Source: an uncultured Clostridia bacterium
GTDB taxonomy: Bacteria > Bacillota > Clostridia > Christensenellales > CAG-917
Reading direction: 5' to 3'
Assembly: GCA_934277645.1 (NCBI GenBank)
Contig: CAKQUX010000003.1
Location: 62,001 to 126,000, forward strand
DNA length: 64,000 nt
Position 1 is the first letter of the stretch. Every line of letters begins with the position of its first letter. The position numbers were made by a program, and so were the translations under genes. The notes beneath the pieces are model-generated. The model was not told the origin of the DNA, made no database searches, and saw only the letters and a list, made by a program, of their open reading frames with translations. Shown here one piece after another: positions 1 through 8,159 of the stretch.

Positions 1-798
1 CGATACGAGTTTTGCCGCGCCGTAAATTTGCTTTGTGTCGATGTTAAGTTCGTATTCGGGATAGCGGGTTTTGAGTGCCATAACAACTTCTTCGAGCGAA
101 GCGTTTCCCGCTCTTTCGCCAAGACCTATAACGGCGCAGTCGAAATCTTCCGCGCCTGCTTCTATCGCCGAAAGAGTGTTTGCGGTTGCAAGTCCTAAAT
201 CGTTGTGGCAGTGAACGCCCAATCTGACGTCAACGTTCGATTTTAAATATTTGACAAGTTCAGCCATTTCTCTTGGAGTGGAGTAACCGACCGTATCTGC
301 GATATTTATACAATCCGCCCCTGCTTTTACGGCAGTTTGAACGGCTTTGAGCAAAAATTCTCTTGGTGTTCTGGTTGCGTCTTCAAACGCATATTTAACC
401 AAAGCGGCTTTGTTTTTGGCGTACTTTGCGTGATATGCAATAGACTCCAAAACTTCGTCTTCAGTCATTTTGAGTTTGTATTTAAGGTGAATAGGACTCG
501 TCGCTATAAAGACGTGCAAAATAGGATTGACCGCCGATTGAAGGGCAAGCACTGCCGAATCTATGTCTTGGGCGTTGCTTCTCGCAAGAGCCATAACGGA
601 TGAATTTTTGACGTTTTCGGCAATTTCTTTCACGCTTAAAAAGTCGGCTTTCGAACAGGCGGGAAAACCTGCTTCGATTGCGTCGACATTCATTGCTTCG
701 AGTCGCAAAGCAACGTCTAATTTCTCCTTAGGGTGCATGGTGAAGCCGGGAGCTTGTTCACCGTCGCGGAGAGTCGTGTCAAAAACTTTAATTTTCAT
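1..798 (-). CDS. leuA: 2-isopropylmalate synthase, N-terminal 266 residues (runs off left edge)
   Basis: Condenses acetyl-CoA with 2-oxoisovalerate, the first committed step of leucine synthesis. The frame is open from ATG at 798 to the window edge. Residues 7-18 hold the DTTLRDGEQAPG signature of the IPMS/homocitrate/citramalate TIM-barrel family, and later come the metal-binding HCHND motif and GLGERAGNA. The start lies inside ilvN (11-bp overlap), so the two are translationally coupled. The catalytic barrel alone cannot separate leuA from citramalate synthase, but the order ilvB-ilvN-leuA favours leucine synthesis. The C-terminal regulatory domain is outside the window. Confidence 0.9.
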   Translation of the reverse strand, partial: MKIKVFDTTLRDGEQAPGFTMHPKEKLDVALRLEAMNVDAIEAGFPACSKADFLSVKEIAENVKNSSVMALARSNAQDIDSAVLALQSAVNPILHVFIATSPIHLKYKLKMTEDEVLESIAYHAKYAKNKAALVKYAFEDATRTPREFLLKAVQTAVKAGADCINIADTVGYSTPREMAELVKYLKSNVDVRLGVHCHNDLGLATANTLSAIEAGAEDFDCAVIGLGERAGNASLEEVVMALKTRYPEYELNIDTKQIYGAAKLVS

Positions 799-1294
799 TT
801 TTTCCTCTTTCAAGGGCGGCTCCGCCCGTTCTTGCCATTTCTATAATTCCGTAAGGAACGAGAACGCCTATAAAAGCGTCGATTTTCGACGTGTTGCCCG
901 TAAGCTCGAACATCATAGTGCTTGGCGTGGTGTCGAGAGCTTTGGCTTTAAAAATGGCGCAAAGGTCGCATAGTTCGCTTCTTTCTTTCGCACCTGCGTT
1001 TACCTTTATCAAAAGCAATTCTCTAAGAGCAACGTCGCCGCTGTTGAGGTCTAAAACCTTAACGACGTCTATTTGTTTTTTAAGTTGCTCCACAATTTGA
1101 TTTGCGGTCCAATCGGTTGCGTCCACCGTGACGGTCATACGAGAGTAGTTTTCGTTTTCGGTTGCGCAAACGGTAAGTCCGTCAATGTTGTAGCCTCTGC
1201 GAGAGAACAAGCCTGCGATTCTCGAGAGTACGCCCGGTTGGTTTTTTGTGAGAATGGAAATGATATGTCTTTCGGTTTTTGTGCTTTTGACCAT
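788..1294 (-). CDS. ilvN: Acetolactate synthase small (regulatory) subunit
   Basis: Regulatory partner of the acetolactate synthase large subunit; it stabilises the holoenzyme and usually confers valine feedback inhibition. The protein has 168 residues, a normal IlvN length. An N-terminal ACT domain (about residues 9-80, beginning RHIISILTKNQPGVLSRIAGLF) is followed by the ALS_ss_C domain. Its ATG lies 1 bp beyond the ilvB stop, and its last codons overlap the leuA start. It belongs to the leftward ilvB-ilvN-leuA operon. Confidence 0.94.
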   Translation of the reverse strand: MVKSTKTERHIISILTKNQPGVLSRIAGLFSRRGYNIDGLTVCATENENYSRMTVTVDATDWTANQIVEQLKKQIDVVKVLDLNSGDVALRELLLIKVNAGAKERSELCDLCAIFKAKALDTTPSTMMFELTGNTSKIDAFIGVLVPYGIIEMARTGGAALERGKNEN

Positions 1295-1295
1295 T

Positions 1296-2828
1296 TTAAA
1301 ACTCCTTATCTGAAATGCGGCAATCGACTATTGTCGGGGTGGTGAAGCTAAGCGCCTTTTTGACGACGCTTTCTACGTCGTCGTTTAGATTGAGCTCCAA
1401 GCCGTTTCCGCCGTATGCAACGGCAAGTTTTGCGAAATCGAGTTTTGGCTCGTCACATTCGACGTAACGCTTGCCGTAACGTTTGTTTTGAATCTTTTTG
1501 ATAAGCCCGAGAGCAGAGTTGTTCATACAGAACACGGTCAAATAGACGTTCAGTTTGACGGCGGTTTCAAACTCTGCGATATTCATTCTAAGCGAACCGT
1601 CACCCGTTATCAAAACTACTTTTTTGCCCGTTCCGAGCGCCGCGCCTATTGCGCCGCCCATTCCGAAGCCCATGACGCCGAGTCCGCCGCTAGTTATGAA
1701 CGTGCGAGGATTTTTAAATTTATAATCGGTTGCCGTCCAAGTCTGGTGAAGTCCTACGTCGGTTACGACGACTGCGTCGCAAAGCTCCGAAATTTTGCGT
1801 ATGATTTCTCTGCCTCTCGAACTACGAGAAACTTCCGCTTGTTCGAGTTCTGTTTGTTCCTTTTGCTTTATTAGAGGCATCAGCGCGTCTAACGCCGTTT
1901 TCAGGTCGCAAACGAGATAGTTGTCGCAAATTACGTTTTTATCGATTTCTGCGCCGTCAACGTCGATTTGAATTATCGTTTTGTTTTTAATGTTTGTAAA
2001 TGCGGTGGAGCGGCTGTTGAATCTTGCTCCGAGAGCGATTATCAAATCGGATGACGAAAGGACGGTTTTAAGTTTTTTGTTGTCATCCGTTACGACTCCG
2101 AGATAACCCTTATAGTCGAAAGGAACGACGCCGAGCGCCATATAGCTGACGCCAATCTGAGCGTTTATACGTCTTGCAAATTCCTTGACTTCGGCAGAAT
2201 AGTTTTGCGTGCCACCGCCAAGGTAAATGAAAGGTTTTTTTGCGTTGTTTATAATGTCGGCGATTTTTTCGATGCCTTTAAGGCTGTAATCGGGCGTTTC
2301 GACTTCTTGACTGTATGCGTTTGTAAATTCGGCTTCGCCTGTCAGAACGTCGAAAGGAACGTCGATTAAAACAGGACCTTTTCTTCCGCTTGTAGCAATT
2401 TTAAATGCTTCGAAAACCGTCTTTTCGATGTCGGCGGTCGATTTTACGATATAGCTGTATTTAACGACGGGCATAGTCATTCCGAAAACGTCCACTTCTT
2501 GAAAGCAGTCGTGTCCGAGATTTTTGAGTTCTACGTTGCCCGTAATCGCGATAAGCGGAACGCTGTCCATAAACGCGTCCGCAATCGGCGTAACGAGATT
2601 GGTCGCCCCGGGACCTGAAGTTGCCATAACGACTCCGACTTTGCCTGTGGCTCTCGCCATTCCGTCGGCGGCAAATCCTGCGCCTTGTTCGTGCGCCGTC
2701 AAAACGTGTTTTATCGGATATTTGTCGAGCGCATCGTAAATAGGCAGAATAGTAGACCCCGGATACCCGAAAATAGTATCCACTTTGAGTTTTGTTAAAC
2801 TTTTAAGCAAAATTTCTGCGCCGTTCAT
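1296..2828 (-). CDS. ilvB: Acetolactate synthase large (catalytic) subunit
   Basis: ThDP-, Mg- and FAD-dependent enzyme that makes acetolactate or acetohydroxybutyrate, the first common step of valine, leucine and isoleucine synthesis. The 510 residues show the N-terminal pyrimidine-binding domain with the catalytic glutamate in AHEQGAGFAADG (about E47), the central FAD-type domain, and the ThDP signature starting with GDG near 409 and ending with NN near 437. Usual length is about 550-570; the shortage is at the C-terminus, which stops soon after the substrate-channel region. This could be a lineage trait. It is the first gene of the operon, behind a promoter at 2910-2938. Confidence 0.93.
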   Translation of the reverse strand: MNGAEILLKSLTKLKVDTIFGYPGSTILPIYDALDKYPIKHVLTAHEQGAGFAADGMARATGKVGVVMATSGPGATNLVTPIADAFMDSVPLIAITGNVELKNLGHDCFQEVDVFGMTMPVVKYSYIVKSTADIEKTVFEAFKIATSGRKGPVLIDVPFDVLTGEAEFTNAYSQEVETPDYSLKGIEKIADIINNAKKPFIYLGGGTQNYSAEVKEFARRINAQIGVSYMALGVVPFDYKGYLGVVTDDNKKLKTVLSSSDLIIALGARFNSRSTAFTNIKNKTIIQIDVDGAEIDKNVICDNYLVCDLKTALDALMPLIKQKEQTELEQAEVSRSSRGREIIRKISELCDAVVVTDVGLHQTWTATDYKFKNPRTFITSGGLGVMGFGMGGAIGAALGTGKKVVLITGDGSLRMNIAEFETAVKLNVYLTVFCMNNSALGLIKKIQNKRYGKRYVECDEPKLDFAKLAVAYGGNGLELNLNDDVESVVKKALSFTTPTIVDCRISDKEF

Positions 2829-2909
2829 TTTGATGCCTAAGCAAAAGAAAACAAAAATAAATTTAAATTTTCTTTTGTAATGATATTATCCCATAATGAT
2901 TTATTTAAT

Positions 2910-2938
2910 ATTATAATTTATAAATATATTATAGTCAA
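2910..2938 (-). promoter_or_regulatory. SigA-type promoter for ilvB-ilvN-leuA
   Basis: On the minus strand TTGACT and TATAAT are separated by exactly 17 bp. The expected start near 2903 gives a leader of about 75 nt, too short for a T-box. Confidence 0.75.
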
Positions 2939-2963
2939 CAAAGAAAGATAAATTAAACGGATT

Positions 2964-3017
2964 GGCATAGCAACGAAAAATGGCATAGCAACGAAGATTG
3001 GCATAGCAACGAAAAAG
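2964..3017. repeat. Three tandem 18-bp direct repeats upstream of the ilvB promoter
   Basis: The core GGCATAGCAACGAA starts at 2964, 2982 and 3000, an exact 18-bp period. The array lies just upstream of the ilvB -35 box and downstream of the neighbouring terminator, where a regulator could bind. Function unknown. Confidence 0.8.
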
Positions 3018-3050
3018 GATAGGGTTGCTTGTTAAATAAGTAAAGACAAA

Positions 3051-3074
3051 GAAAAAACGGACTTTCGTCCGTTT
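3051..3074 (-). terminator. Intrinsic terminator of the phosphoribosyltransferase gene
   Basis: On the minus strand an 8-bp stem AAACGGAC/GTCCGTTT with a GAAA tetraloop runs into a T tract. It closes the transcription unit starting at 3721-3749. Confidence 0.8.
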
Positions 3075-3138
3075 GGTTTTGAATTTCTTTTATAACCGAT
3101 TTGATAAAATAGTTATTATTTTTGATAGTAGTCCTATT

Positions 3139-3681
3139 TTAGTCTTTAAAGAAAAGCGGCAAATGTTCGAGATAGATGATATCGTTACGCTTTGCGGCGT
3201 CGCCTTCGGCAAGAACAGCCATTTTTCCTACGATTTCCGCACCCGTTTGTTCGAGAAGCCCTTCAAGAGCTTTAAGCGATTCGCCCGTTGAGATAACGTC
3301 GTCGACGATAAGGCATCTTTTGCCGTTCAAAAGGTCGGCGTCTGCTTTGTCGAGATAGAGTTCCTGAATTTTTGCGGTCGTGATAGATTTAACGGCGATT
3401 TTGATAGGTTCTTTCATATAGAGCTTAGGGCTCTTTCTGGCAAGAACGTATTTCTTTCCGCTTTCACGGCTCATTTCGTAAGCAAGCGGAATGCCTTTTG
3501 ATTCAGCCGTCAAAATGATATCGAATTCCGGAGCCTTTTGAAGAAGCTCTTTTGCCGCATTGACGGTGAGTTCGACGTCTCCGAACATAACGAAAGCCGC
3601 AATGTCCATTTTTTCGTTTACTGTGCAAATAGGGAGGTCGCGCGTACAGCCTGCAACCGTAATTGTGTAAAATTTATCCAT
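3139..3681 (-). CDS. Purine-type phosphoribosyltransferase (adenine/xanthine PRT-like)
   Basis: Type I phosphoribosyltransferase of 180 residues. The PRPP-binding loop LIVDDVISTGESLK is at about 124-137, with an upstream TAESKGIPLAYEMSR segment typical of the Apt/Xpt group. It should convert a purine base and PRPP to the nucleotide in salvage. The base cannot be assigned from sequence; adenine or xanthine are the best guesses. It is monocistronic, with its own consensus promoter and terminator and a leader of only about 30 nt, so no purine riboswitch is present. Confidence 0.85.
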   Translation of the reverse strand: MDKFYTITVAGCTRDLPICTVNEKMDIAAFVMFGDVELTVNAAKELLQKAPEFDIILTAESKGIPLAYEMSRESGKKYVLARKSPKLYMKEPIKIAVKSITTAKIQELYLDKADADLLNGKRCLIVDDVISTGESLKALEGLLEQTGAEIVGKMAVLAEGDAAKRNDIIYLEHLPLFFKD

Positions 3682-3720
3682 AATTCCTCTTTCTGTAAGT
3701 GATTTTTCACTACGGGAGCC

Positions 3721-3749
3721 ATTATAAACTTTAAATATGTTTTTGTCAA
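3721..3749 (-). promoter_or_regulatory. Consensus SigA promoter for the phosphoribosyltransferase
   Basis: A perfect TTGACA-N17-TATAAT on the minus strand. Predicted start near 3714. Confidence 0.8.
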
Positions 3750-3791
3750 TAACGGATATAAGCTGTCGAAAATGAATTTTTGAATATTTTA

Positions 3792-3900
3792 TGCATAAAA
3801 AATGTATAAAAATTGCCTATTTTGCATATAAAAGGGCGTTTTATGCATAAAATCAAGAAAATATTAAAAATTTATTAAAATTTATGCAAAATAATTGCAT
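3792..3900 (+). promoter_or_regulatory. Helically phased TGCA(T/A) elements upstream of the amino-acid transporter
   Basis: TGCAT or TGCAA pentamers start at 3792, 3823, 3844, 3885 and 3896. The spacings are 31, 21, 41 and 11 bp, close to 3, 2, 4 and 1 helical turns. Several sit in TATGCATA-type palindromes, and the last overlaps the -35 box at 3895. This is a candidate multi-site operator for a cooperative regulator. ArgR would suit an amino-acid transporter, but the half-site spacing does not fit a classical ARG box. Confidence 0.45.
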
Positions 3901-3923
3901 TTTTATAAGAGTAGTGCCATAAT
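3895..3923 (+). promoter_or_regulatory. Promoter for the amino-acid ABC transporter operon
   Basis: TTGCAT-N17-CATAAT, about 40 bp upstream of the first gene, which is preceded by a good ribosome site (AAGGAG). Confidence 0.6.
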
Positions 3924-3964
3924 GGCATCATCAAAGGAAAACAAAAACTAAGGAGATAAAAACT

Positions 3965-4813
3965 ATGAAAAAAGCATTAGGAATTATTTTAATCGTAGCA
4001 ACAATCGTAGCTTGCTGCTTTGCGTTTACGGCTTGTAATAAAGATAAGACAGGTCTTGAAGACGGAGTCTTGAACGTCGCAACGAATTGCGAATTCGACC
4101 CGTTCGAGTATCTTGACGACAAAGGCACGCCTACAGGTGTCGATATGGACATTGCAAAAGCAATTGCAAAAGAACTCGGTGTTGAATGCAAAATCAAAGA
4201 TATGGCGTTTGATTCGGTCGTAGGTTCGGTCGCCAGCGGAGCACAAGACGTTGCAATGGCAGGACTTACCGTTACGGCTGAACGTAAACAATCGGTTGAC
4301 TTCACGCAAACTTATTTCAGCTCGAGCCAAGTTGTTATCGCTAAAAACGGCAATGCAATTCTTGACATTAAAGCCGCTTCGGACAGCGATGAAGATATAG
4401 CGGCAGCTATCGCAAGCGTCGAAGCTATGCTTAAAGGCAAAACAATCGGCGTTCAAAACGGCACTACGGGTTATGCTTACGCATCGGGTGATTCGGATGA
4501 TTTTAAAGGAATTACCGATGCTGACAAAGTTAAAGGTTTTGCTTCGGGCGCTCTTGCAGTACAAGCTCTCTTGAACGGCACTGTTGACTATGTAATTATC
4601 GACGCTGTTCCTGCGGCAAAACTTGTTGCGGCAAACACGGGTATCACTGCCTCGACGGTTGTTCTTACAGGTGAAGATTACGCTTTCGCAGTAAAGAAAG
4701 GCAATTCGACATTGCTTAAAAAGATTAACGCTGCAATGGACAAATTGATTAAAGACGGAACTATCGAAGCTATCTTTAACAAGTACGGTTTGACAAGCGG
4801 ACTCGGTGAATAA
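3965..4813 (+). CDS. Amino-acid ABC transporter substrate-binding lipoprotein
   Basis: 282 residues. The signal peptide ends in a lipobox (FTAC, C24), so the protein should be lipid-anchored outside the membrane. The rest is a family 3 periplasmic-binding fold: an early EFDPFEYLDDKG segment, then GVDMDIAKAIAKELG and the TVTAERKQSVDFT motif of polar amino-acid binders. It captures an amino acid, probably polar or basic, for the permease and ATPase that follow. Substrate specificity cannot be read reliably. Confidence 0.92.
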   Translation: MKKALGIILIVATIVACCFAFTACNKDKTGLEDGVLNVATNCEFDPFEYLDDKGTPTGVDMDIAKAIAKELGVECKIKDMAFDSVVGSVASGAQDVAMAGLTVTAERKQSVDFTQTYFSSSQVVIAKNGNAILDIKAASDSDEDIAAAIASVEAMLKGKTIGVQNGTTGYAYASGDSDDFKGITDADKVKGFASGALAVQALLNGTVDYVIIDAVPAAKLVAANTGITASTVVLTGEDYAFAVKKGNSTLLKKINAAMDKLIKDGTIEAIFNKYGLTSGLGE

Positions 4814-4818
4814 GATTT

Positions 4819-5640
4819 ATGTGGGATAACTTCTTTGAAAAGTTTGGATCGGTTGTATCCAAATACTATATGCAATTATTATCAGGGTTGAAAACGACCC
4901 TGATAATTGCGTTTTCGGCGTTTGCAATCGGCGTCGTGTTGGGAACGATTATCGCCATCGTAAAGGTTACGCCGAAGTATCGTAACTGGTTTTTGAAAAT
5001 ACTCGAAAAGATTTTCGACGTTTACGTTACCGTTGTCAGGGGTACGCCTGTTGTAGTTCAGCTCCTTTTGATGTATTTCGGTTTGCTCGCAGGCTCGATG
5101 CTGACATCCACCGAAAGCGGCACTATGTTTATTGCAATCATCGTTTTCGGACTTAACAGCGCGGCGTATCAATCGGAGTTTATAAGGGGCGCTTTGCTTT
5201 CGGTTGACAAAGGACAGCTCGAAGCGGGCAGAGCGTTGGGACTTTCGTATAGCACTTCGATGCTCAGAATTGTAATTCCGCAAGCCGTCAAGTCGGTTAT
5301 TCCGACTATGGGCAATGAGCTTATAACCTTGCTTAAAGACACGTCTGTCGCAGGTTATATAGCCGTCATAGATATAACGTTTGCGGTGCAACGAATAGTT
5401 GCAAGAAACTATATGGCGCTTGTGGACTATATGATTTTGGCGGTCGTCTATCTCGTAATAGTTTTAATCGTAACGCTTTTGCTTAAAATCATCGAAAAGC
5501 AACTTCGTAAATCAGACAGCAGAAACGTTGTAACAAGGAAAAAAGTTTCAGACAAAAACCTTGCCGCGGCAAATGCGGTGACCGTATGCGGCAAGACGGC
5601 GGAGAACAAAACTAACGACGGAGGCGAGACAAATGAATAA
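4819..5640 (+). CDS. Amino-acid ABC transporter permease (HEQRo/HisM family)
   Basis: 273 residues. The N-terminal QLLSGLKTTLIIAFSAF segment and the EAA loop (GQLEAGRALGLSYSTSMLRIVIPQAVKSV) identify the polar amino-acid permease family. About five membrane segments are expected. It lies 5 bp after the binding-protein gene and overlaps the ATPase gene by 8 bp. The last 45 residues after the final helix form a hydrophilic tail ending TNDGGETNE, beyond the usual family end. Confidence 0.92.
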   Translation: MWDNFFEKFGSVVSKYYMQLLSGLKTTLIIAFSAFAIGVVLGTIIAIVKVTPKYRNWFLKILEKIFDVYVTVVRGTPVVVQLLLMYFGLLAGSMLTSTESGTMFIAIIVFGLNSAAYQSEFIRGALLSVDKGQLEAGRALGLSYSTSMLRIVIPQAVKSVIPTMGNELITLLKDTSVAGYIAVIDITFAVQRIVARNYMALVDYMILAVVYLVIVLIVTLLLKIIEKQLRKSDSRNVVTRKKVSDKNLAAANAVTVCGKTAENKTNDGGETNE

Positions 5641-6721
5641 TCAAAACAACGAAATCATAAAAGTTCAGAATCTCACCAAAAGTTTTGGCAATTTGCTTGT
5701 TTTGGACGATATCTCCGAAACGATAAGAGAAGGCGAAAAAGTCGTTATAATCGGACCGTCGGGCGGCGGTAAGTCAACGTTTTTGAGATGCCTTAACTGT
5801 CTCGAAGACCCGACCGCAGGAAAGATTTTCTTTGACGGCGTCGACCTTGCGGACGTCAAGGTGAATATCAACGAGCAGCGTCAAAAAATGGGCATGGTTT
5901 TTCAACAATTCAATTTGTTCAACAACCTTACCGTCAAAAAGAATATTACGCTTGCTCCCGTAAAAATCGGCAAAGACAATATGGTTAAGGCAAAGATATA
6001 CAACTTTTTCCTTCCGATATACAACAAGTGGTTTGAAAAATTCGGCAAGAAATATAACGAAGGCGTTGACAAGAAAGTCGCAAAGTTGAAAAAAATCGTT
6101 GAAAACTTAAACGCAGAGCTTGCGCCTGTCGTTGCGAAATGGGAAGAGACGAAAGTTATAAAGGACATAGCAGGCAAGTCGTACGCCACCTATGACCCGA
6201 AACTTACGAAAAAGAAACTCAGTCTTACCGAAAAGGTGGAAAAGTATGAGAGAAAAATTACTCATACGACGCACGCCGAGCTAAAAGAGCCGAGAAAACT
6301 TGAATTTGTTTCGACAAAAGCCATAAAGGTTGCTGCCGAAAGAAATGCGTTTAAACTGTTAGAGCGTATAGGTCTTGAAAGCAAAGCGGACGTATACCCA
6401 AGCACGTTGTCGGGCGGACAAAAACAGCGTGTAGCCATCGCAAGAGCGCTTGCAATGAATCCGAAAGTTATGCTTTTTGACGAACCGACTTCCGCACTCG
6501 ATCCCGAAATGGTAGGCGAAGTTTTGGACCTTATAAAGCAAGTTGCCGACGAAGGCATGACGATGGTCATAGTCACGCACGAAATGAGTTTTGCAAGAGA
6601 AGTCGGAACGAGAATTCTATTTATGGCGCAAGGAAAAATTTTGGAACAAGCTCCGCCTGAGGAATTCTTTACGGCGCCAAAATGCGACAGACTTAAAGAG
6701 TTTTTAAGAAAAGTTCTTTAA
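5633..6721 (+). CDS. Amino-acid ABC transporter ATP-binding protein with a large insertion
   Basis: ATPase of the polar amino-acid transporter. Walker A GPSGGGKST is at 41-49, Q-loop FQQF at 90-93, signature LSGGQKQR at 259-266, Walker B VMLFDEP at 279-285 and the H-loop histidine at 316. The family length is about 240 residues; this protein has 362. The extra roughly 120 residues (about 113-235) lie between the Q-loop and the signature, in the helical subdomain. They are lysine-rich and probably helical or coiled coil. All catalytic motifs are intact and the frame is unbroken, so it should be a working variant rather than a pseudogene. Confidence 0.9.
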   Translation: MNNQNNEIIKVQNLTKSFGNLLVLDDISETIREGEKVVIIGPSGGGKSTFLRCLNCLEDPTAGKIFFDGVDLADVKVNINEQRQKMGMVFQQFNLFNNLTVKKNITLAPVKIGKDNMVKAKIYNFFLPIYNKWFEKFGKKYNEGVDKKVAKLKKIVENLNAELAPVVAKWEETKVIKDIAGKSYATYDPKLTKKKLSLTEKVEKYERKITHTTHAELKEPRKLEFVSTKAIKVAAERNAFKLLERIGLESKADVYPSTLSGGQKQRVAIARALAMNPKVMLFDEPTSALDPEMVGEVLDLIKQVADEGMTMVIVTHEMSFAREVGTRILFMAQGKILEQAPPEEFFTAPKCDRLKEFLRKVL

Positions 6722-6826
6722 GCGGTAAAAGTTCGTTTAAATCGTTTGATTTATATTAAAACCGAACTTTAAAATTTATCGATTTAAATCGATAGCTAAA
6801 ATTTCAACTAAAAATTTCATAGTTTT

Positions 6827-6860
6827 AAAAACGCTATGGCATAAGCCACGGCGTTTTTTA
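6827..6860 (+). terminator. Intrinsic terminator of the amino-acid transporter operon
   Basis: Stem AAAACGC/GCGTTTT with an inner TGGC/GCCA helix and ATAA loop, followed by six T residues. Confidence 0.75.
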
Positions 6861-7058
6861 ATGCGTTCGTTAAATAGCGTGTCGATTGCCATAGCTGAAA
6901 AGCTATGAAAAAACGAAAAAAATTATGAAAAAGATTTACAAAACGTTATGAATAACGATATGCAGAAGATGGGCGGAATAATGCGAAAGCAATATTAAAA
7001 ACGATATGACTATATATGAATTATAATATATTATATAACTTATATAAAATGAAATTTC
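6861..7058. other. AT-rich spacer between operons, nothing recognised
   Basis: After the terminator this stretch contains a small AGCTGAAAAGCT dyad and very AT-rich sequence near 7010-7050. No open frame with a ribosome site and no RNA gene was seen. Confidence 0.5.
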
Positions 7059-7087
7059 TTTACAATATTAATAAAAAGTGTTAAAAT
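7059..7087 (+). promoter_or_regulatory. Promoter for holA
   Basis: TTTACA-N17-TAAAAT, with a predicted start about 20 nt upstream of the ATG. The ribosome site is TAGGGA. Confidence 0.65.
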
Positions 7088-7113
7088 TGTATAACATCAG
7101 ATAGTAGGGAAGT

Positions 7114-8103
7114 ATGATAAAAATCAGCGAACTAAAAAGGTCGATAAGCGAAAAAATCGCTCCTTGTTACATTTTAAAAGGCAAGGACGGTTATTTGCGC
7201 AAAATGGCAATCGATACGCTTAAAGAAATTTTAGTTGCCGATTATATCGATTTCAACTGTGACGAAATAAGCCTGTTATCGGGCGGTGCGCAAAAAGTTA
7301 TCGACGCGCTTGACGTTCTTCCCGTGCTTGATGAAAAGCGTATAGTTTTTGCCACCGACGTGACGGACAAACTTATCGAAGCGGATTTTAATTTGCTTGA
7401 AAATTATTTGTTTAATCCTAACGAAAATTCGGTTTTGGTTATCGTTACGGCAAATTCCGATTTAGTTCCGTCTAACGGCGGAAAGATGCTGAAATCACTT
7501 GAAAAGTTTGCGGTTGTCGTTGACTGTTCAAAGCTCGCACCGGACGAAATCGAATACGAAGTCGAAAAGATTTTGTCGCAAGGCAAAAGGGTGACGATTG
7601 AAAAAAACGCGCTCGAAACTCTCGTTCAGTTTACGGGCGGCGATATGCAACGCATAAAGAGCGAACTTGAAAAGTTAAGATATTTTACAGACGGTTCGAT
7701 TACGCAAAACGAGGTAGTTGAGCTCGTATCCCCTGAAATGGAGTCGCAAATATTCGAGCTTTCGACAGCGCTCGGCAATCATAACAGCGAAAACGCATTG
7801 AGAATTCTGAACAACTTTTTCAGATTCAACGTGTCGGGTGTAGCTGTGTTGGGAGTGCTTATCAATCATTTCAGACGATTGCTTAGCGTATCGCTCGACA
7901 ACGTTTCGACCGCCGAAAAACTCGGGGAGATGCTCGGCGTAAAACCGTTTGCGGTAAAGCAATACAAAATGCAGGCGAAAAATTTTACGCAGAAAAAACT
8001 TAAACAAACGGTCGATTATTTAGAAGACACCTACGAAGACGTGCTTAAAGGCAAATATTCCGAACAATCGGCTCTAAAAAATGTGGTAATCAATTTGCTT
8101 TAA
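7114..8103 (+). CDS. holA: DNA polymerase III, delta subunit
   Basis: Clamp-loader subunit that opens the beta clamp. 329 residues, the usual HolA length. The N-terminal AAA+-like domain starts ISEKIAPCYILKGKDGYLRKMAIDTL; the middle contains ALETLVQFTGGDMQRIKSELEKL, a strong delta-family motif. The C-terminal collar domain ends EQSALKNVVINLL. It is the first gene of a rightward run continuing to lysC, and no gene-specific terminator separates it from the next gene. Confidence 0.88.
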   Translation: MIKISELKRSISEKIAPCYILKGKDGYLRKMAIDTLKEILVADYIDFNCDEISLLSGGAQKVIDALDVLPVLDEKRIVFATDVTDKLIEADFNLLENYLFNPNENSVLVIVTANSDLVPSNGGKMLKSLEKFAVVVDCSKLAPDEIEYEVEKILSQGKRVTIEKNALETLVQFTGGDMQRIKSELEKLRYFTDGSITQNEVVELVSPEMESQIFELSTALGNHNSENALRILNNFFRFNVSGVAVLGVLINHFRRLLSVSLDNVSTAEKLGEMLGVKPFAVKQYKMQAKNFTQKKLKQTVDYLEDTYEDVLKGKYSEQSALKNVVINLL

Positions 8104-8159
8104 AATTATCGTTAAACGCTAAACGCATAATATCGGGAGCGGCGTGTGCCGAAAAATAA

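Noticed and set aside
2829..2909. T-box leader for ilvB
   Set aside because: The leader is only about 75 nt and lacks the T-box sequence and a terminator. The same holds for metG.
6940..6955. A 16-mer AAAACGTTATGAATAA shared with 40501-40516
   Set aside because: One extra copy in AT-rich spacer DNA can arise by chance; flanks do not match.
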